The notes: generated by a model from the sequence alone, not told the origin. Shown: positions 32,914 through 41,903, counted from the first letter of the stretch. The stretch is DNA of 64,000 nt from Bordetella sp. BOR01 (GCF_019218885.1 NZ_JAHUWT010000002.1:62001-126000); one strand, 5' to 3'. Made by a program: numbers and translations.

Positions 32914-33741
32914 TCAAGGGCGCGGCGCGAACAACGTGTTTAGCTGGCTGCCGGTGGCCGCCTGGGCAAACGCAGTATCGAAGCGTCCCTGCGCCACGGC
33001 TTGTGCGGCTTGCATGAAGCCGGCCCAGGCTGCGCGCGCCAGGGCCCCACCCACGCTGATGCGGCGCACCCCCAGCGCGGCGATATCTTGCAGGTTGAGC
33101 TCGCTGGCCGAGCCCACCAGCAGGTTCACCGGCTTGGGGGCCACGGCCGCCACTACCGCGGCGATCTGTTCGCGCGTACGAATGCCGGGCGCATACAGGC
33201 AGTCGGCGCCGGCTTCGGCGTAGGCTTGCAGGCGGGCGATAGCGTCGTCCAGGTCGGGCCGGCCCACGATGAAGTTCTCGGCGCGGCCCACCAGCAGCGC
33301 GCCCGTGCCGGCCGCATCGATGGCGCGCCGCGCGGCCTGCAGGCGGGTGACCGCGACGTCGATGGGGAACAGCGGATCGGCCGGGTTGCCGGTGGAATCC
33401 TCGATCGACAGGCCGGCGATGCCGGTGTCCACCGCCAGGCGCACGTTGCGCGCCACGCCGTCGGCATCGGCCGCGTAGCCGTTCTCGAAGTCGGCGTTCA
33501 GCGGCAGGTCGGTGGCGGCCACCATCGTGCGCAGGTGCGCCAGCACCGATTCCAGCGTGGCCGCGCCATCGCGCTGGCCTTGCGACCACGCCATACCGGA
33601 ACTGGTGGTGGCCAAGGCCTTGAATCCCAGGCTTTGCAGGAACCGGGCGCTGCCTACGTCCCAGGGGTTGGGCAGGATGAAGCAATCTTGTTCGTGCAGG
33701 GCGCGGAAGGCCGCGCAGGCGTCGGCGGGGGCTGGGGGCAT
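32914..33741 (-). CDS. Isocitrate lyase/PEP mutase-superfamily enzyme
   Basis: A 275-residue (beta/alpha)8-barrel protein. Landmarks are FILPNPWDVGSARFLQSLG, KALATTSSGMAW, the Mg-site region LPLNADFENGYA, AGLSIEDSTG and ADCLYAPGIRT. These match the small PEP mutase-like family (oxaloacetate decarboxylase/2-methylisocitrate lyase relatives). The KKCGH lyase loop of isocitrate lyase is absent, so C-C cleavage of isocitrate is unlikely. I start at the ATG at 33741, preceded by GGAG. The exact substrate is unknown. Confidence 0.88.
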   Translation of the reverse strand: MPPAPADACAAFRALHEQDCFILPNPWDVGSARFLQSLGFKALATTSSGMAWSQGQRDGAATLESVLAHLRTMVAATDLPLNADFENGYAADADGVARNVRLAVDTGIAGLSIEDSTGNPADPLFPIDVAVTRLQAARRAIDAAGTGALLVGRAENFIVGRPDLDDAIARLQAYAEAGADCLYAPGIRTREQIAAVVAAVAPKPVNLLVGSASELNLQDIAALGVRRISVGGALARAAWAGFMQAAQAVAQGRFDTAFAQAATGSQLNTLFAPRP

Positions 33742-33831
33742 GGCGGGGCTCCGTTTTGGGCACTGTCTGGCGTGAGCGTCCATCGTACTCAATCGAGGCA
33801 CGGCCCGCGCAGAACAACAAAAAGTGTAGAC

Positions 33832-33850
33832 ATAAATAGTTCTCATTTAT
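33832..33850. promoter_or_regulatory. Fur-box-like inverted repeat before the PPOX gene
   Basis: ATAAAT-agttctc-ATTTAT is a perfect 6-bp inverted repeat. On the minus strand it reads ATAAATGAGAACTATTTAT, which contains AATGAGAA as in Fur boxes. It ends 32 bases before the downstream ATG. Iron control is a suggestion only. Confidence 0.45.
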
Positions 33851-33882
33851 AAAATGGCCGATCATTGGGCCCGGAGGCGTGC

Positions 33883-34887
33883 ATGGACGGCGTGATTCAT
33901 ACAGTCGAGGCCCTGGAGGCCCAGGTCGGCACGCGTCCAGACGCGGTCAACCTGAAAGTCATCGACCATCTGGATGTCCATGCCCAGCGATGGCTGGCGG
34001 CCTCGCCGCTGGCGTTTGCCGGTTTCAGCGATGCGCACCAAGTGGCTGCCACCCTGGTTGGTGGCGCGCCAGGCTTTGCATCGGCCCCCGAGCCCGGGCA
34101 ACTGCGCGTGCCACGCGCGGCCCTGGATGATCCGCAGCACGCGCAAGCCGGGCGCGGTGCCGGACTGTTGTTCCTGATACCCGGCCTGGGCGAGACCCTG
34201 CGCATCAATGGCGTGGTGGCGGACACGTCCACTGCCGACATCCTGATCAACGTGCAGGAATGCTATGCGCATTGTGCGAAGGCGCTGCTGCGTTCCGATT
34301 TCTGGCGGCCCGATCCGGGCGCCGATCCGCAAGACGCCGCGGCTTTTCTGCAGGCTTGCCGTTTCATGGCCCTGGCCACGGCCGATGCCGCGCTGCATAC
34401 CGACCTGAGCCCCAAGGGCGATCCGGCCGGCAGTCTGGTGCAGGCTTATGGCGACGGCATCCGCTATGCCGACCGGCCTGGCAATCGGCGCACCGACAGC
34501 CTGCGCAATATCTTGCAGCGGCCCGATGCGGCCGCCTTGTTGATCGTGCCCGGCTGCACTCGGGTGGCGGCGGCGCAAGGCCGCGCGCAGATCAGCGCCG
34601 ACCCGGCGCAGCGGCGGGCATTCATGGTGCAGGACAAGACGCCGAAACTGGTCACCAGCCTGGCAGCGCCAGTGCTGGTGTTGCGCGAAAGCGCCGCGCT
34701 GGCGCGCTCGCGGCCATGGCTTTCGCCCGTGCCGCCGGCCGACATCGACCCGGCCGAGATCTTCGCCGCGCACGTCAGGCTGAACAAGACGCGCGGCCTG
34801 GGCGCCGCGATCTCGCGCGCCATGGTGTCCATTCCCGGGCTGATGCGCAAAGGGTTGCAGCAGGACTACAAGCGCAACATGTATTGA
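33883..34887 (+). CDS. Tandem PPOX (pyridoxamine 5'-phosphate oxidase-like) flavoprotein
   Basis: The 334-residue protein appears to contain two split-barrel domains. The first (about 1-150) includes GETLRINGVVADTS and INVQECYAHCAKAL, typical of the MSMEG_1061-type FMN proteins. The second (about 155-300) includes FMALATADAALHTDLSPKGDP and YADRPGNRRTDSLRNI, typical of PNPOx N-terminal folds. No signal peptide. Start is the ATG at 33883 with GGAGG 6 bases upstream. Related PPOX proteins act in flavin- or heme-dependent redox steps; the Fur-like repeat upstream hints at iron linkage. Confidence 0.8.
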   Translation: MDGVIHTVEALEAQVGTRPDAVNLKVIDHLDVHAQRWLAASPLAFAGFSDAHQVAATLVGGAPGFASAPEPGQLRVPRAALDDPQHAQAGRGAGLLFLIPGLGETLRINGVVADTSTADILINVQECYAHCAKALLRSDFWRPDPGADPQDAAAFLQACRFMALATADAALHTDLSPKGDPAGSLVQAYGDGIRYADRPGNRRTDSLRNILQRPDAAALLIVPGCTRVAAAQGRAQISADPAQRRAFMVQDKTPKLVTSLAAPVLVLRESAALARSRPWLSPVPPADIDPAEIFAAHVRLNKTRGLGAAISRAMVSIPGLMRKGLQQDYKRNMY

Positions 34888-34929
34888 AGCGGGGCGGCGC
34901 AACTGAAGCACCGACGGGCGGCTGAGCAA

Positions 34930-34951
34930 AATATTGGCAATTGCCAATATT
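34930..34951. promoter_or_regulatory. 22-bp perfect palindrome
   Basis: The sequence is AATATTGGCAA followed immediately by its exact reverse complement, with no spacer. It lies 279 bases before the amidohydrolase start. It could be an operator or a terminator-like hairpin for the PPOX gene that ends at 34887; the absence of GC-rich arms favours an operator. Confidence 0.5.
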
Positions 34952-35070
34952 GCGCATACATATGCCAAAGCCAGTATTTTGAAAATATGTGCCAAATCGG
35001 TCGGCGCCGTCGCTACCCACGGCAGGCCGGCATACCCATCACTTTCCCGCCCGTGCCCGACACGAACCGC

Positions 35071-35098
35071 ATATGGAAATGCGGATCGGTTTCCATAT
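35071..35098. promoter_or_regulatory. 9-bp inverted repeat upstream of the amidohydrolase operon
   Basis: ATATGGAAA, ten bases, then TTTCCATAT: a perfect repeat whose half-site TGGAAA/TTTCCA resembles those used by several dimeric regulator families. It is 132 bases before the amidohydrolase ATG. Confidence 0.5.
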
Positions 35099-35229
35099 AG
35101 AAAGACAAAATACGTCGTTCAAGTCTCTTCGGTTCTCTCGTAGATTTTCAAGCTCTGAGCGGAAATGCATCGCCGATGCCGCCACGCAGACCGGGCGGAA
35201 AAAGCGCCGCCAGCCCTACGGAGAATCTT

Positions 35230-36738
35230 ATGAACGATCGTCTCGTTACCGCTCACGCGTCCCGCTCGGTTGCCGTCAAGGCGGGCCTGGATTTCCCCGT
35301 CATTGACACCGATGTGCATGTCAACGACTACACCCCGTTGCTGGAAGACTACGTCCAGCAATACGGCGGCGGCAAGTTGGTCGATGCATTGCGCAAGGCG
35401 CTGGGGTCGCGCTTCAACACGCGCAGCAACGGCAGGGACTGGTACCAGCAAACCCAGGAAGAGCGGCGCTACCATCGCACGCTGCGCTCGCCGTGGTGGG
35501 CGCGCGTCACGCGCAACACACTGGACCTGGCCACCTACACGCTGCCCGAATTGCTCAGCGAGCGCCTGGCCGAGCAGGGTGCCGACTACTCGGTGCTGTT
35601 CCCGAACGACGTGCTGGCGCCGCTGGGCGCGGGCCAGGAACATCGGCAGGCGCTGCATCGGGCCATCAACCATTTCCATGCGGATCAATACCGCAAATAC
35701 AGCGACCGGCTGACGCCGGTGGCGGGCATTCCGCTGCACACGCCGCAAGAGGGTATCGAAGAGCTGGAGTTCGCCGTCAAGACGCTGGGCTTGAAGGTGA
35801 TCAACATCGCGGGCGGCGTGCGCCGGCCGATCCGGGCGATCGCCGACAAGTATCCCGCCGCCGAGCATCCCGAGCTGGCCAAGCATGCGGCCTACATCGA
35901 CTTCTACGGCATCGACAGCGAGCACGACTACGACCCGTTCTGGGCCAAGGTGGTCGAGCTGGGCGTGCCGGTCACCACGCACTACGGCAGCCAGGGCTGG
36001 ACTGGCCGCCATTCGATCAGCAACTACATGTACAACCACATCGGCCATTTCGCCGATGGGTCGCAGGCGTTTGCCAAGGCGCTGTTCTTCGGTGGCGTTA
36101 CCCGGCGCTTCCCGGGGCTGCGCGTGGCCTTGCTGGAAGGTGGCGCAGATTGGGGCGCGCACGTGTTCACGCATTTGCTGGATCGCTGGGACAAGCGCAA
36201 CCGCGATGCGGTCCAGAACTACAACCCCGCGCATGCCGACCTGGACCTGCTGGAAGAACTGTACGAGCGCTACGGCAAGGATGTCACCCAGGGCCGCCCG
36301 GTCGACCGGTCTACCTTGTTGCGCGATACGCTGGGCATATCCGCCTTGCCGCACAGCCGCGAACCCAATGAGGACGAGATCGACGATTTCGCCCTGGCCG
36401 GTATCGAGGCGCCCGAAGACATCAAGAGCCGATGGGTCGACAACTTCTACTTCGGTTCGGAGTCGGACGACCGCACGGTGTCGGCGGCATTCAACGACAA
36501 GCTGAACCCGCTGGGCGTCAAGGTCAACGCCATCTGGTCGTCCGACATCGGGCACTGGGACGTGCCCGACCTGACCGAACCGCTGGCCGAAAGCTGGGAC
36601 CTGGTCGAGCAGGGCGTCATCAGTGCCGCCGATTTCAAGTCCTGGGTATTCAGCAATCCCTACCGCTTCTACACGGAAGCCAACCCGGACTTCTTTGCCG
36701 GCACGGCCGTCGAGCGCAAGCTGGCCCCGTCCAAATAA
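35230..36738 (+). CDS. Amidohydrolase-superfamily metal-dependent hydrolase (ACMSD-like)
   Basis: A 502-residue TIM-barrel hydrolase of the amidohydrolase_2 (ACMSD-like) family. The N-terminal metal motif reads VIDTDVHVND (H30), followed by barrel histidines in TTHYGSQGWTGRHS and the C-terminal IWSSDIGHWDVPD with the conserved metal Asp region. It begins at the ATG at 35230 after GGAG. It is the first gene of an operon with an SsuABC-like importer and a flavin monooxygenase, so it probably hydrolyses or decarboxylates the imported compound or its oxidised product. The exact reaction is unknown. Confidence 0.88.
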   Translation: MNDRLVTAHASRSVAVKAGLDFPVIDTDVHVNDYTPLLEDYVQQYGGGKLVDALRKALGSRFNTRSNGRDWYQQTQEERRYHRTLRSPWWARVTRNTLDLATYTLPELLSERLAEQGADYSVLFPNDVLAPLGAGQEHRQALHRAINHFHADQYRKYSDRLTPVAGIPLHTPQEGIEELEFAVKTLGLKVINIAGGVRRPIRAIADKYPAAEHPELAKHAAYIDFYGIDSEHDYDPFWAKVVELGVPVTTHYGSQGWTGRHSISNYMYNHIGHFADGSQAFAKALFFGGVTRRFPGLRVALLEGGADWGAHVFTHLLDRWDKRNRDAVQNYNPAHADLDLLEELYERYGKDVTQGRPVDRSTLLRDTLGISALPHSREPNEDEIDDFALAGIEAPEDIKSRWVDNFYFGSESDDRTVSAAFNDKLNPLGVKVNAIWSSDIGHWDVPDLTEPLAESWDLVEQGVISAADFKSWVFSNPYRFYTEANPDFFAGTAVERKLAPSK

Positions 36739-36763
36739 GCATCGCACAAAGGAAGCACAAGTC

Positions 36764-37870
36764 ATGAATCGGCATGGAATCACACGCCGCCGCCTGCTCG
36801 CAGGCGCGGCGGCCACGGTGGCGGCCGCGTATGTCCCGCGCACGGCGCTGGCCGCCACCCCCGACACACTGCGCATTGCCGTCGCCACCGCGGGCGGCGG
36901 AGACCCCATCACCTGGGGCGGGTCGCCCGGCTCGGTGGCACGGCTTAATGGCTGGGTGGAAGATACCTTCAAGAACACGGGCACCAGGATCGAGTGGCTG
37001 TTCTTCAAGGGTGCGGGGCCGGCCGTCAACGAGGCCATCTCGAACAAACAGATCGATTTTGCCTACCACGGCGACCTGCCCTCGACGGTGGGCCGATCCA
37101 ACGGCTTGAAGACGCGCATCTTGCTCATCAGCGGGGCGCGCAACAATCTTTATGTGGTCACCCCGCCCGACTCGAGCATAAATTCCATCGAGGCCCTGAA
37201 GGACAAGCGGGTATCGATCTTCCGCGGCACCAACGGACACTTGGTGGCCGTCAACCTGCTGGCCGCGCACGGCCTGTCCGAACGCGATATCAAGGGTATC
37301 AACCTGGACAGCGGCAGCGCGCAGGCGGCGCTGGCCTCGCGCGGCATCGATGCCTCGTTCGGCGGATCGGAATTCTTCAAGCTGCGCGACCAGGGCCTGG
37401 CCCGCGTTGCGTTCTCTACACAGGGCGGCGACCCTTCATTCACCCGCCAGGCGCACCTGCATGTCAGGGACGAGTTCGCGTCCCAGTATCCCGAGGCGGT
37501 GCAGCGTATCGTGGATGTGTTCGTCCGCGCCGCCGACTGGGCCTCGGACGAGAAGAACCGCGATGAGCTGTTCAAGCTGTGGGCGCGCAGCGGCACGCCA
37601 TACCAATCGTACGTGGCCGAGTTCGAAGGGCAGGATCTTGCCGTGCGCAATTCGCCCTTGATCGACGAGTTCATCATCGGGCGCTACCAGGCCGTGGTCA
37701 GCGACGCCCTGAAGCTGAAACTGATCCGGCGCGAGGTGTCGGTGGACGACTGGTTCGATCCCAGCTTCCTGCGGCAATCGCTCAAGTCGCAGGGGCTGGA
37801 AAGCCGCTGGACTTACTTCGATGCCAGCGGCAAGGCGCCTGGCGATCCGCCCGCCATCGTGGGAAGCTAG
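36764..37870 (+). CDS. ABC transporter substrate-binding protein, SsuA/TauA-like
   Basis: A 368-residue exported receptor with a twin-arginine-like leader (ITRRRLLAGAAATVAAAY, cleavage near TALA-AT). The mature part shows the SsuA/NMT1-type pattern: FKGAGPAVNEAISNKQIDF, YHGDLPSTVGRSNGLKTR and ALKDKRVSIFRGTNGH. Such receptors bind aliphatic sulfonates, taurine or nitrate-like anions and other small organics. AAAGGAAG precedes the ATG at 36764. It is followed by two permeases and an ATPase. Confidence 0.9.
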   Translation: MNRHGITRRRLLAGAAATVAAAYVPRTALAATPDTLRIAVATAGGGDPITWGGSPGSVARLNGWVEDTFKNTGTRIEWLFFKGAGPAVNEAISNKQIDFAYHGDLPSTVGRSNGLKTRILLISGARNNLYVVTPPDSSINSIEALKDKRVSIFRGTNGHLVAVNLLAAHGLSERDIKGINLDSGSAQAALASRGIDASFGGSEFFKLRDQGLARVAFSTQGGDPSFTRQAHLHVRDEFASQYPEAVQRIVDVFVRAADWASDEKNRDELFKLWARSGTPYQSYVAEFEGQDLAVRNSPLIDEFIIGRYQAVVSDALKLKLIRREVSVDDWFDPSFLRQSLKSQGLESRWTYFDASGKAPGDPPAIVGS

Positions 37871-37882
37871 GCAGGAGCCGCC

Positions 37883-38734
37883 ATGACGCAAACCACCACG
37901 CTGATTCCCTATGGCACCACGGGAAATACCGCCGTGGGTTGGCGGCAGCGCCTGCTGCGCAACCCCTTGAGCAATGGTCTCTTGCCATGGCTGCTGCCGC
38001 TGGGCTTGCTGGCGCTATGGCAGACGGGCGCCAGCCAGGGCTGGATCTCGCCGCAGGTATTGCCGCCGCCCGGATGGGTGGTGCAGACGCTGGCCGACAC
38101 GGCTCGCAACGGCGAACTGTGGATCAACGTCGAGGCCAGCATGCGGCGCGTGCTGCTGGGCTTCCTGGCCGGCGCCACGCTGGGGCTTTTGCTGGGCTGC
38201 GCCATGGGCCTGTCGCGCCGGCTGGAAGCCTACCTGCTGCCCACGTTCAACGCGCTGGTGCAGATCCCGGTGCTGGGCTGGCTGCCGTTCGTGCTGCTGA
38301 TCGTGGGCATAGGCGAGCCGCTGAAGTACATCCTGATCGCCAAGGCTGCGCTGGTACCGGTCACGCTGAACACCTTGCAGGGCTTTCGGCAGATACCGGC
38401 GGCCTACCGCGAGGTGGCGCAGGTGTATGGCTACACGCGCCGCCAGGAAGTGCTGGAAGTGGTGCTGCCCCTGGCCACCCCCACGCTATTTACCGGGCTG
38501 CGGCTGGGTTTCACCAAGGCATGGCTGTCGCTGGTGGTGGTCGAACTGGTGGCCTCCAGCGAAGGCCTGGGCTACATGATCGTCTACGGCAGGCAGTTGT
38601 TCCAGCTGGATCTGGTCATGGCCGCGGTGATCGTCGTGGGCGCTATCGGCTACCTGATCGACCGGGGGCTGAACCTGCTCGAGATCAAGTTGATCGGCAG
38701 CCGTCCGTCCGCGGGCCTGGGAGCCAGCCTATGA
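37883..38734 (+). CDS. ABC transporter permease, SsuC-like (first)
   Basis: A 283-residue inner-membrane permease with about six helices. The conserved cytoplasmic loop reads YREVAQVYGYTRRQEVLEVVL (EAA-type), and the N-terminal LPWLLPLGLLALWQ helix and IPVLGWLPFVLLI are SsuC landmarks. The last codon overlaps the next permease gene. Two different SsuC-like permeases with one ATPase suggest a heterodimeric channel. Confidence 0.92.
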   Translation: MTQTTTLIPYGTTGNTAVGWRQRLLRNPLSNGLLPWLLPLGLLALWQTGASQGWISPQVLPPPGWVVQTLADTARNGELWINVEASMRRVLLGFLAGATLGLLLGCAMGLSRRLEAYLLPTFNALVQIPVLGWLPFVLLIVGIGEPLKYILIAKAALVPVTLNTLQGFRQIPAAYREVAQVYGYTRRQEVLEVVLPLATPTLFTGLRLGFTKAWLSLVVVELVASSEGLGYMIVYGRQLFQLDLVMAAVIVVGAIGYLIDRGLNLLEIKLIGSRPSAGLGASL

Positions 38735-39573
38735 ACACGCCTGTTTCGGCCGTCGCCGCGCTGCGTGGCGACAGTACAGCCGCCGCCGAATCGCTTGCGC
38801 CGTCGCGCGTCCGATTGTCCGGCCGATGGCGCGGCCTGGTCTTGCCGTTGGCCGCGATTGCCCTGTGGTGGGCCGTCACGTCGCTGCACCTGGTGAATTC
38901 CGCATTGCTGGTGCCGCCGGCCAAGGTGTGGCAAACCGCGGTAGACCAGTTCGCCAGCGGGCAGGTATGGCTGGCGCTGGGCGCCAGCCTGGCCCGCGAG
39001 CTGACCGGCTTCGTCATCGGTACCACGGCGGGCCTGGTGCTGGGCGCGCTGCTGGGTTTCCTGCCCTTGTTCGACCGCCTGGTCGGCCCCAGTTTCAACA
39101 CCTTCAAGCAAGTGTCGCTGTTTGCCTGGATCCCGCTGATCTCGGTGTGGTTCGGGCTGGGCGATGTGGCCAAGGTGGTGTTCCTGTCGCTGGCCGCGCT
39201 GGTGCCGGTCGTGGTCAATACCTGCGATGGCATACGCAACGTGCCGCAAAGCCTGCTGGAAGTCGGCCGCGTGTACCGCTATACCCAGTGGCAGACCATG
39301 ACACAGATCGTGCTGCCTGCCGCGCTGCCGGCCATTTTCACCGGCATCTACCTGGCGCTGATCTATTCCTGGCTGGCCACCATTGGCGCCGAATATCTGC
39401 TGGTGGCCGGGCGGGGCGTAGGCAATATCTTGATCGAGGGCAGCGAGCATTTCCGCATGGACCTGGTCATCTTCGGCATGTTCATCATCGGCCTGGTGGG
39501 CTGGCTGATGAATGCCTCGGCGCGTGTCGTCGAGCGGCACATAGGCCGCTGGCGCGTGCGTCCATCGTCATGA
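38731..39573 (+). CDS. ABC transporter permease, SsuC-like (second)
   Basis: A 280-residue permease, homologous to but clearly diverged from the preceding one. Landmarks are LVLPLAAIALWWAVTSLH, FAWIPLISVWFGLGDVAK and the EAA loop LLEVGRVYRYTQWQTMTQI. The ATG at 38731 overlaps the upstream stop. The N-terminal 30 residues are hydrophilic and cytoplasmic. It should pair with the first permease. Confidence 0.92.
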   Translation: MNTPVSAVAALRGDSTAAAESLAPSRVRLSGRWRGLVLPLAAIALWWAVTSLHLVNSALLVPPAKVWQTAVDQFASGQVWLALGASLARELTGFVIGTTAGLVLGALLGFLPLFDRLVGPSFNTFKQVSLFAWIPLISVWFGLGDVAKVVFLSLAALVPVVVNTCDGIRNVPQSLLEVGRVYRYTQWQTMTQIVLPAALPAIFTGIYLALIYSWLATIGAEYLLVAGRGVGNILIEGSEHFRMDLVIFGMFIIGLVGWLMNASARVVERHIGRWRVRPSS

Positions 39574-39586
39574 ACAAGGAACAACC

Positions 39587-40471
39587 ATGAGTCAACCCCA
39601 AGCGCAAGCCGGCCGGGCCGCAGCCGCCAGCCTGTTATCCAACGAGCTCGACATCATCGGTGTCGGCAAGCGCTACGCCAGCACGCAGGGTGATGGCGGT
39701 GTCCTGCAGGTGCTGCAGGGCATCGACCTGAATGTGCCGGCCGGCCAGTTCGTCAGCATCGTGGGGGCCAGCGGTTGCGGCAAATCGACCTTGCTGCGCC
39801 TGGTCCTGGGGCTGGATCCGGAATTCGATGGCCAGATCCTGCTCGACGGCAAGCCGATCTCCGGCACGGGCCCGGAGCGCGGCATCGTGTTCCAGGATCA
39901 CCGCCTGTTCCCGTGGTTGAGCGTCGAGCAGAACATCGGCGTAGGGTTGCGCAACGCACCCCTCACCACGGCAGAAAAGCGCGAACTGATTGCCGGGCAC
40001 GTGGCGCTGGTCGGCCTGCAGGGTTTCGAGAAATCGTATCCGCACCAGATCTCGGGCGGCATGGCGCAACGCGTGGCGATCGCGCGCGGCCTGGTGAACC
40101 GCCCGCGCGTGCTGCTGCTGGACGAGCCTTTCGGCGCGCTGGACGCATTGACCCGCTCGCGCCTGCAGATCGAGTTGCAGCACATCTGGCAAAAAGAGGG
40201 CATCACGATGCTGCTGGTGACGCACGATGTGGACGAGGCCGTCTTCCTGGGCGACCAGGTCGTGGTGATGGCGCCGCATCCGGGCCGCATCCGGCGCACC
40301 GTGCAGGTCGACCTGCCGCGCCCGCGCAGCCGCAGCGACCCCGCCTTCATCCGCCTGCGCGATGACGTGCTGGGCGATTTTCTTGATGTCGGGCCCAACC
40401 CGGGCGGCGCGGCGGCACCCGTCGCCGACGTGCGCCCCCGTTCCCTGGCCGACCTGGCCATGGCCTGGTAG
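39587..40471 (+). CDS. ABC transporter ATP-binding protein, SsuB-like
   Basis: A 294-residue ABC ATPase. Walker A is GASGCGKSTLLRLVLG, the Q-loop region GIVFQDHRLFPW, the signature ISGGMAQRVAIARG (Met in place of the usual Gln, as in SsuB), Walker B VLLLDEPFGALDAL, and the H-loop LLVTHDVDEAVFLG. A short C-terminal extension of about 40 residues follows the ATPase fold. It powers the two-permease importer. Confidence 0.94.
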   Translation: MSQPQAQAGRAAAASLLSNELDIIGVGKRYASTQGDGGVLQVLQGIDLNVPAGQFVSIVGASGCGKSTLLRLVLGLDPEFDGQILLDGKPISGTGPERGIVFQDHRLFPWLSVEQNIGVGLRNAPLTTAEKRELIAGHVALVGLQGFEKSYPHQISGGMAQRVAIARGLVNRPRVLLLDEPFGALDALTRSRLQIELQHIWQKEGITMLLVTHDVDEAVFLGDQVVVMAPHPGRIRRTVQVDLPRPRSRSDPAFIRLRDDVLGDFLDVGPNPGGAAAPVADVRPRSLADLAMAW

Positions 40472-40501
40472 CCGGTTCGAACCTACTTTTGCGGGAACAC
40501 C

Positions 40502-41863
40502 ATGACTGTCACGGCTCGCCAACTGAAGCTGGGCGCCTTCCTGATGCAGACCGGCCATCACATCGCGGCCTGGCGCCTGCCGCAGGCCCAGGCCGATGCC
40601 GGCACCAACTTTGGCCATTATGCCGAGCTGGCGCGCAAGGCCGAGGCCGCCAAGTTCGATGCCATATTCTTCGCCGATTCGGTCGGCGTGCGCAGTTCGA
40701 ACCTGTCCTTCATGGCACGCACCGCGCGCGCCGACCAGCTGGAACCGCTGACGGTCTTGCCGGCGCTGGCGGCCGTTACCCGCCATATCGGGCTGATAGC
40801 CACGGCGTCCACCACTTTCAATGAACCCTACAACCTGGCGCGCAAGTTCGCGACGCTGGACCTGATAAGCGGCGGCCGCGCCGGCTGGAACCTGGTGACA
40901 TCCAGCAGCGAGGTCGAGGCGCAGAACTTCAATTACGACAAACACCCCGCCCACGAAGTGCGCTACGAGCGCGCCGCCGAATTCCATGATGTCGTGACCG
41001 GGCTCTGGGACACCTGGGAAGAGGACGCCCTGCTGCGCGACAAGGATTCCGGCATCTTCTACGACGTCGACAAACTGCATGTGCTGAATCACAAGGGCAA
41101 GCATTTCTCGGTACGCGGGCCGCTGAACGTGGCCCGCTCGCCGCAGGGGCGGCCGGTGGTGGTGCAGGCCGGGGCATCGGAGGCCGGCCGCGAACTGGCC
41201 GGGCGCACCGCCGAAGTCATTTTCGTGGCGCACCAGACCTTCGGCGAGGCCCAGGCGTTCTACGCCGACATCAAGCAGCGGGCCGTGCAGCATGGACGCG
41301 ACCCCGACGATGTGAAAATCATGCCGGGCATTTTCCCGGTGGTGGGCCAGACTTTGGCGCAAGCCGAAGAGAAATTCGAACACTTGCAAGAACGCATCCA
41401 TCCCGTGGTGGGGGTGTCGCTGCTGTCGTCGATGATAGGCTTCGACCTTTCGCCTTACCCCGTCGACGGCCCGATCCCCGAGCTGCCCGAGACCAATGGC
41501 GGCAAAAGCCGCCAGCAGTTGCTGGTGGACCTGGCCCGCCGCGAGAACCTGACGATCCGTCAGCTCTACCTGAAAATATCGGGTGCGCGCGGGCACCAGC
41601 AGATCGTCGGCACCCCGTGCCAGATTGCCGACCAGCTGCAGCAATGGTTCGAAGAGGGTGGCGCCGATGGCTTCAACATCATGTCGCCCTGGCTGCCCGG
41701 CGGGCTGGATGACTTCATCGAGCTGGTCGTGCCGGAACTGCGCCGGCGCGGTTTGTTCCGCACCGAGTACGAGGGCGGCACGCTGCGCGAGAACCTGGGG
41801 TTGAAGATTCCGCGCCATCGGGCGCAGCAGCGCGCGGCAGCCGGCGCGGCGGTGCTGGCCTGA
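40502..41863 (+). CDS. FMN-dependent monooxygenase, NtaA/SnaA/DszA type
   Basis: A 453-residue luciferase-like monooxygenase of the NtaA/DmoA family. The N-terminus (LKLGAFLMQTGHHIAAWRLP), FDAIFFADS, ATASTTFNEPYNLARKF and SGGRAGWNLVTSS are family landmarks of enzymes acting on nitrilotriacetate, dimethylsulfide, dibenzothiophene sulfone and similar compounds with FMNH2 from a separate reductase. No reductase is encoded nearby. As the last gene of this operon it probably oxidises the substrate brought in by the ABC importer. Confidence 0.93.
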   Translation: MTVTARQLKLGAFLMQTGHHIAAWRLPQAQADAGTNFGHYAELARKAEAAKFDAIFFADSVGVRSSNLSFMARTARADQLEPLTVLPALAAVTRHIGLIATASTTFNEPYNLARKFATLDLISGGRAGWNLVTSSSEVEAQNFNYDKHPAHEVRYERAAEFHDVVTGLWDTWEEDALLRDKDSGIFYDVDKLHVLNHKGKHFSVRGPLNVARSPQGRPVVVQAGASEAGRELAGRTAEVIFVAHQTFGEAQAFYADIKQRAVQHGRDPDDVKIMPGIFPVVGQTLAQAEEKFEHLQERIHPVVGVSLLSSMIGFDLSPYPVDGPIPELPETNGGKSRQQLLVDLARRENLTIRQLYLKISGARGHQQIVGTPCQIADQLQQWFEEGGADGFNIMSPWLPGGLDDFIELVVPELRRRGLFRTEYEGGTLRENLGLKIPRHRAQQRAAAGAAVLA

Positions 41864-41903
41864 GCATGCGCTGCAGGCCTGTGGCATAGGCCCGCAGGCC
41901 GCC

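Larger units (their letters stand above)
34888..35229. other. Intergenic region before the amidohydrolase operon
   Basis: These 342 bases contain an AT-rich tract with two strong inverted repeats (34930-34951 and 35071-35098), described separately. No gene is visible. The promoter of the operon that follows must lie here. Confidence 0.6.

Noticed and set aside
39635-41887. A 750-codon antisense frame across the SsuB-like and monooxygenase genes.
   Set aside because: Both sense genes have full diagnostic motifs; the antisense frame is typical of high-GC DNA.
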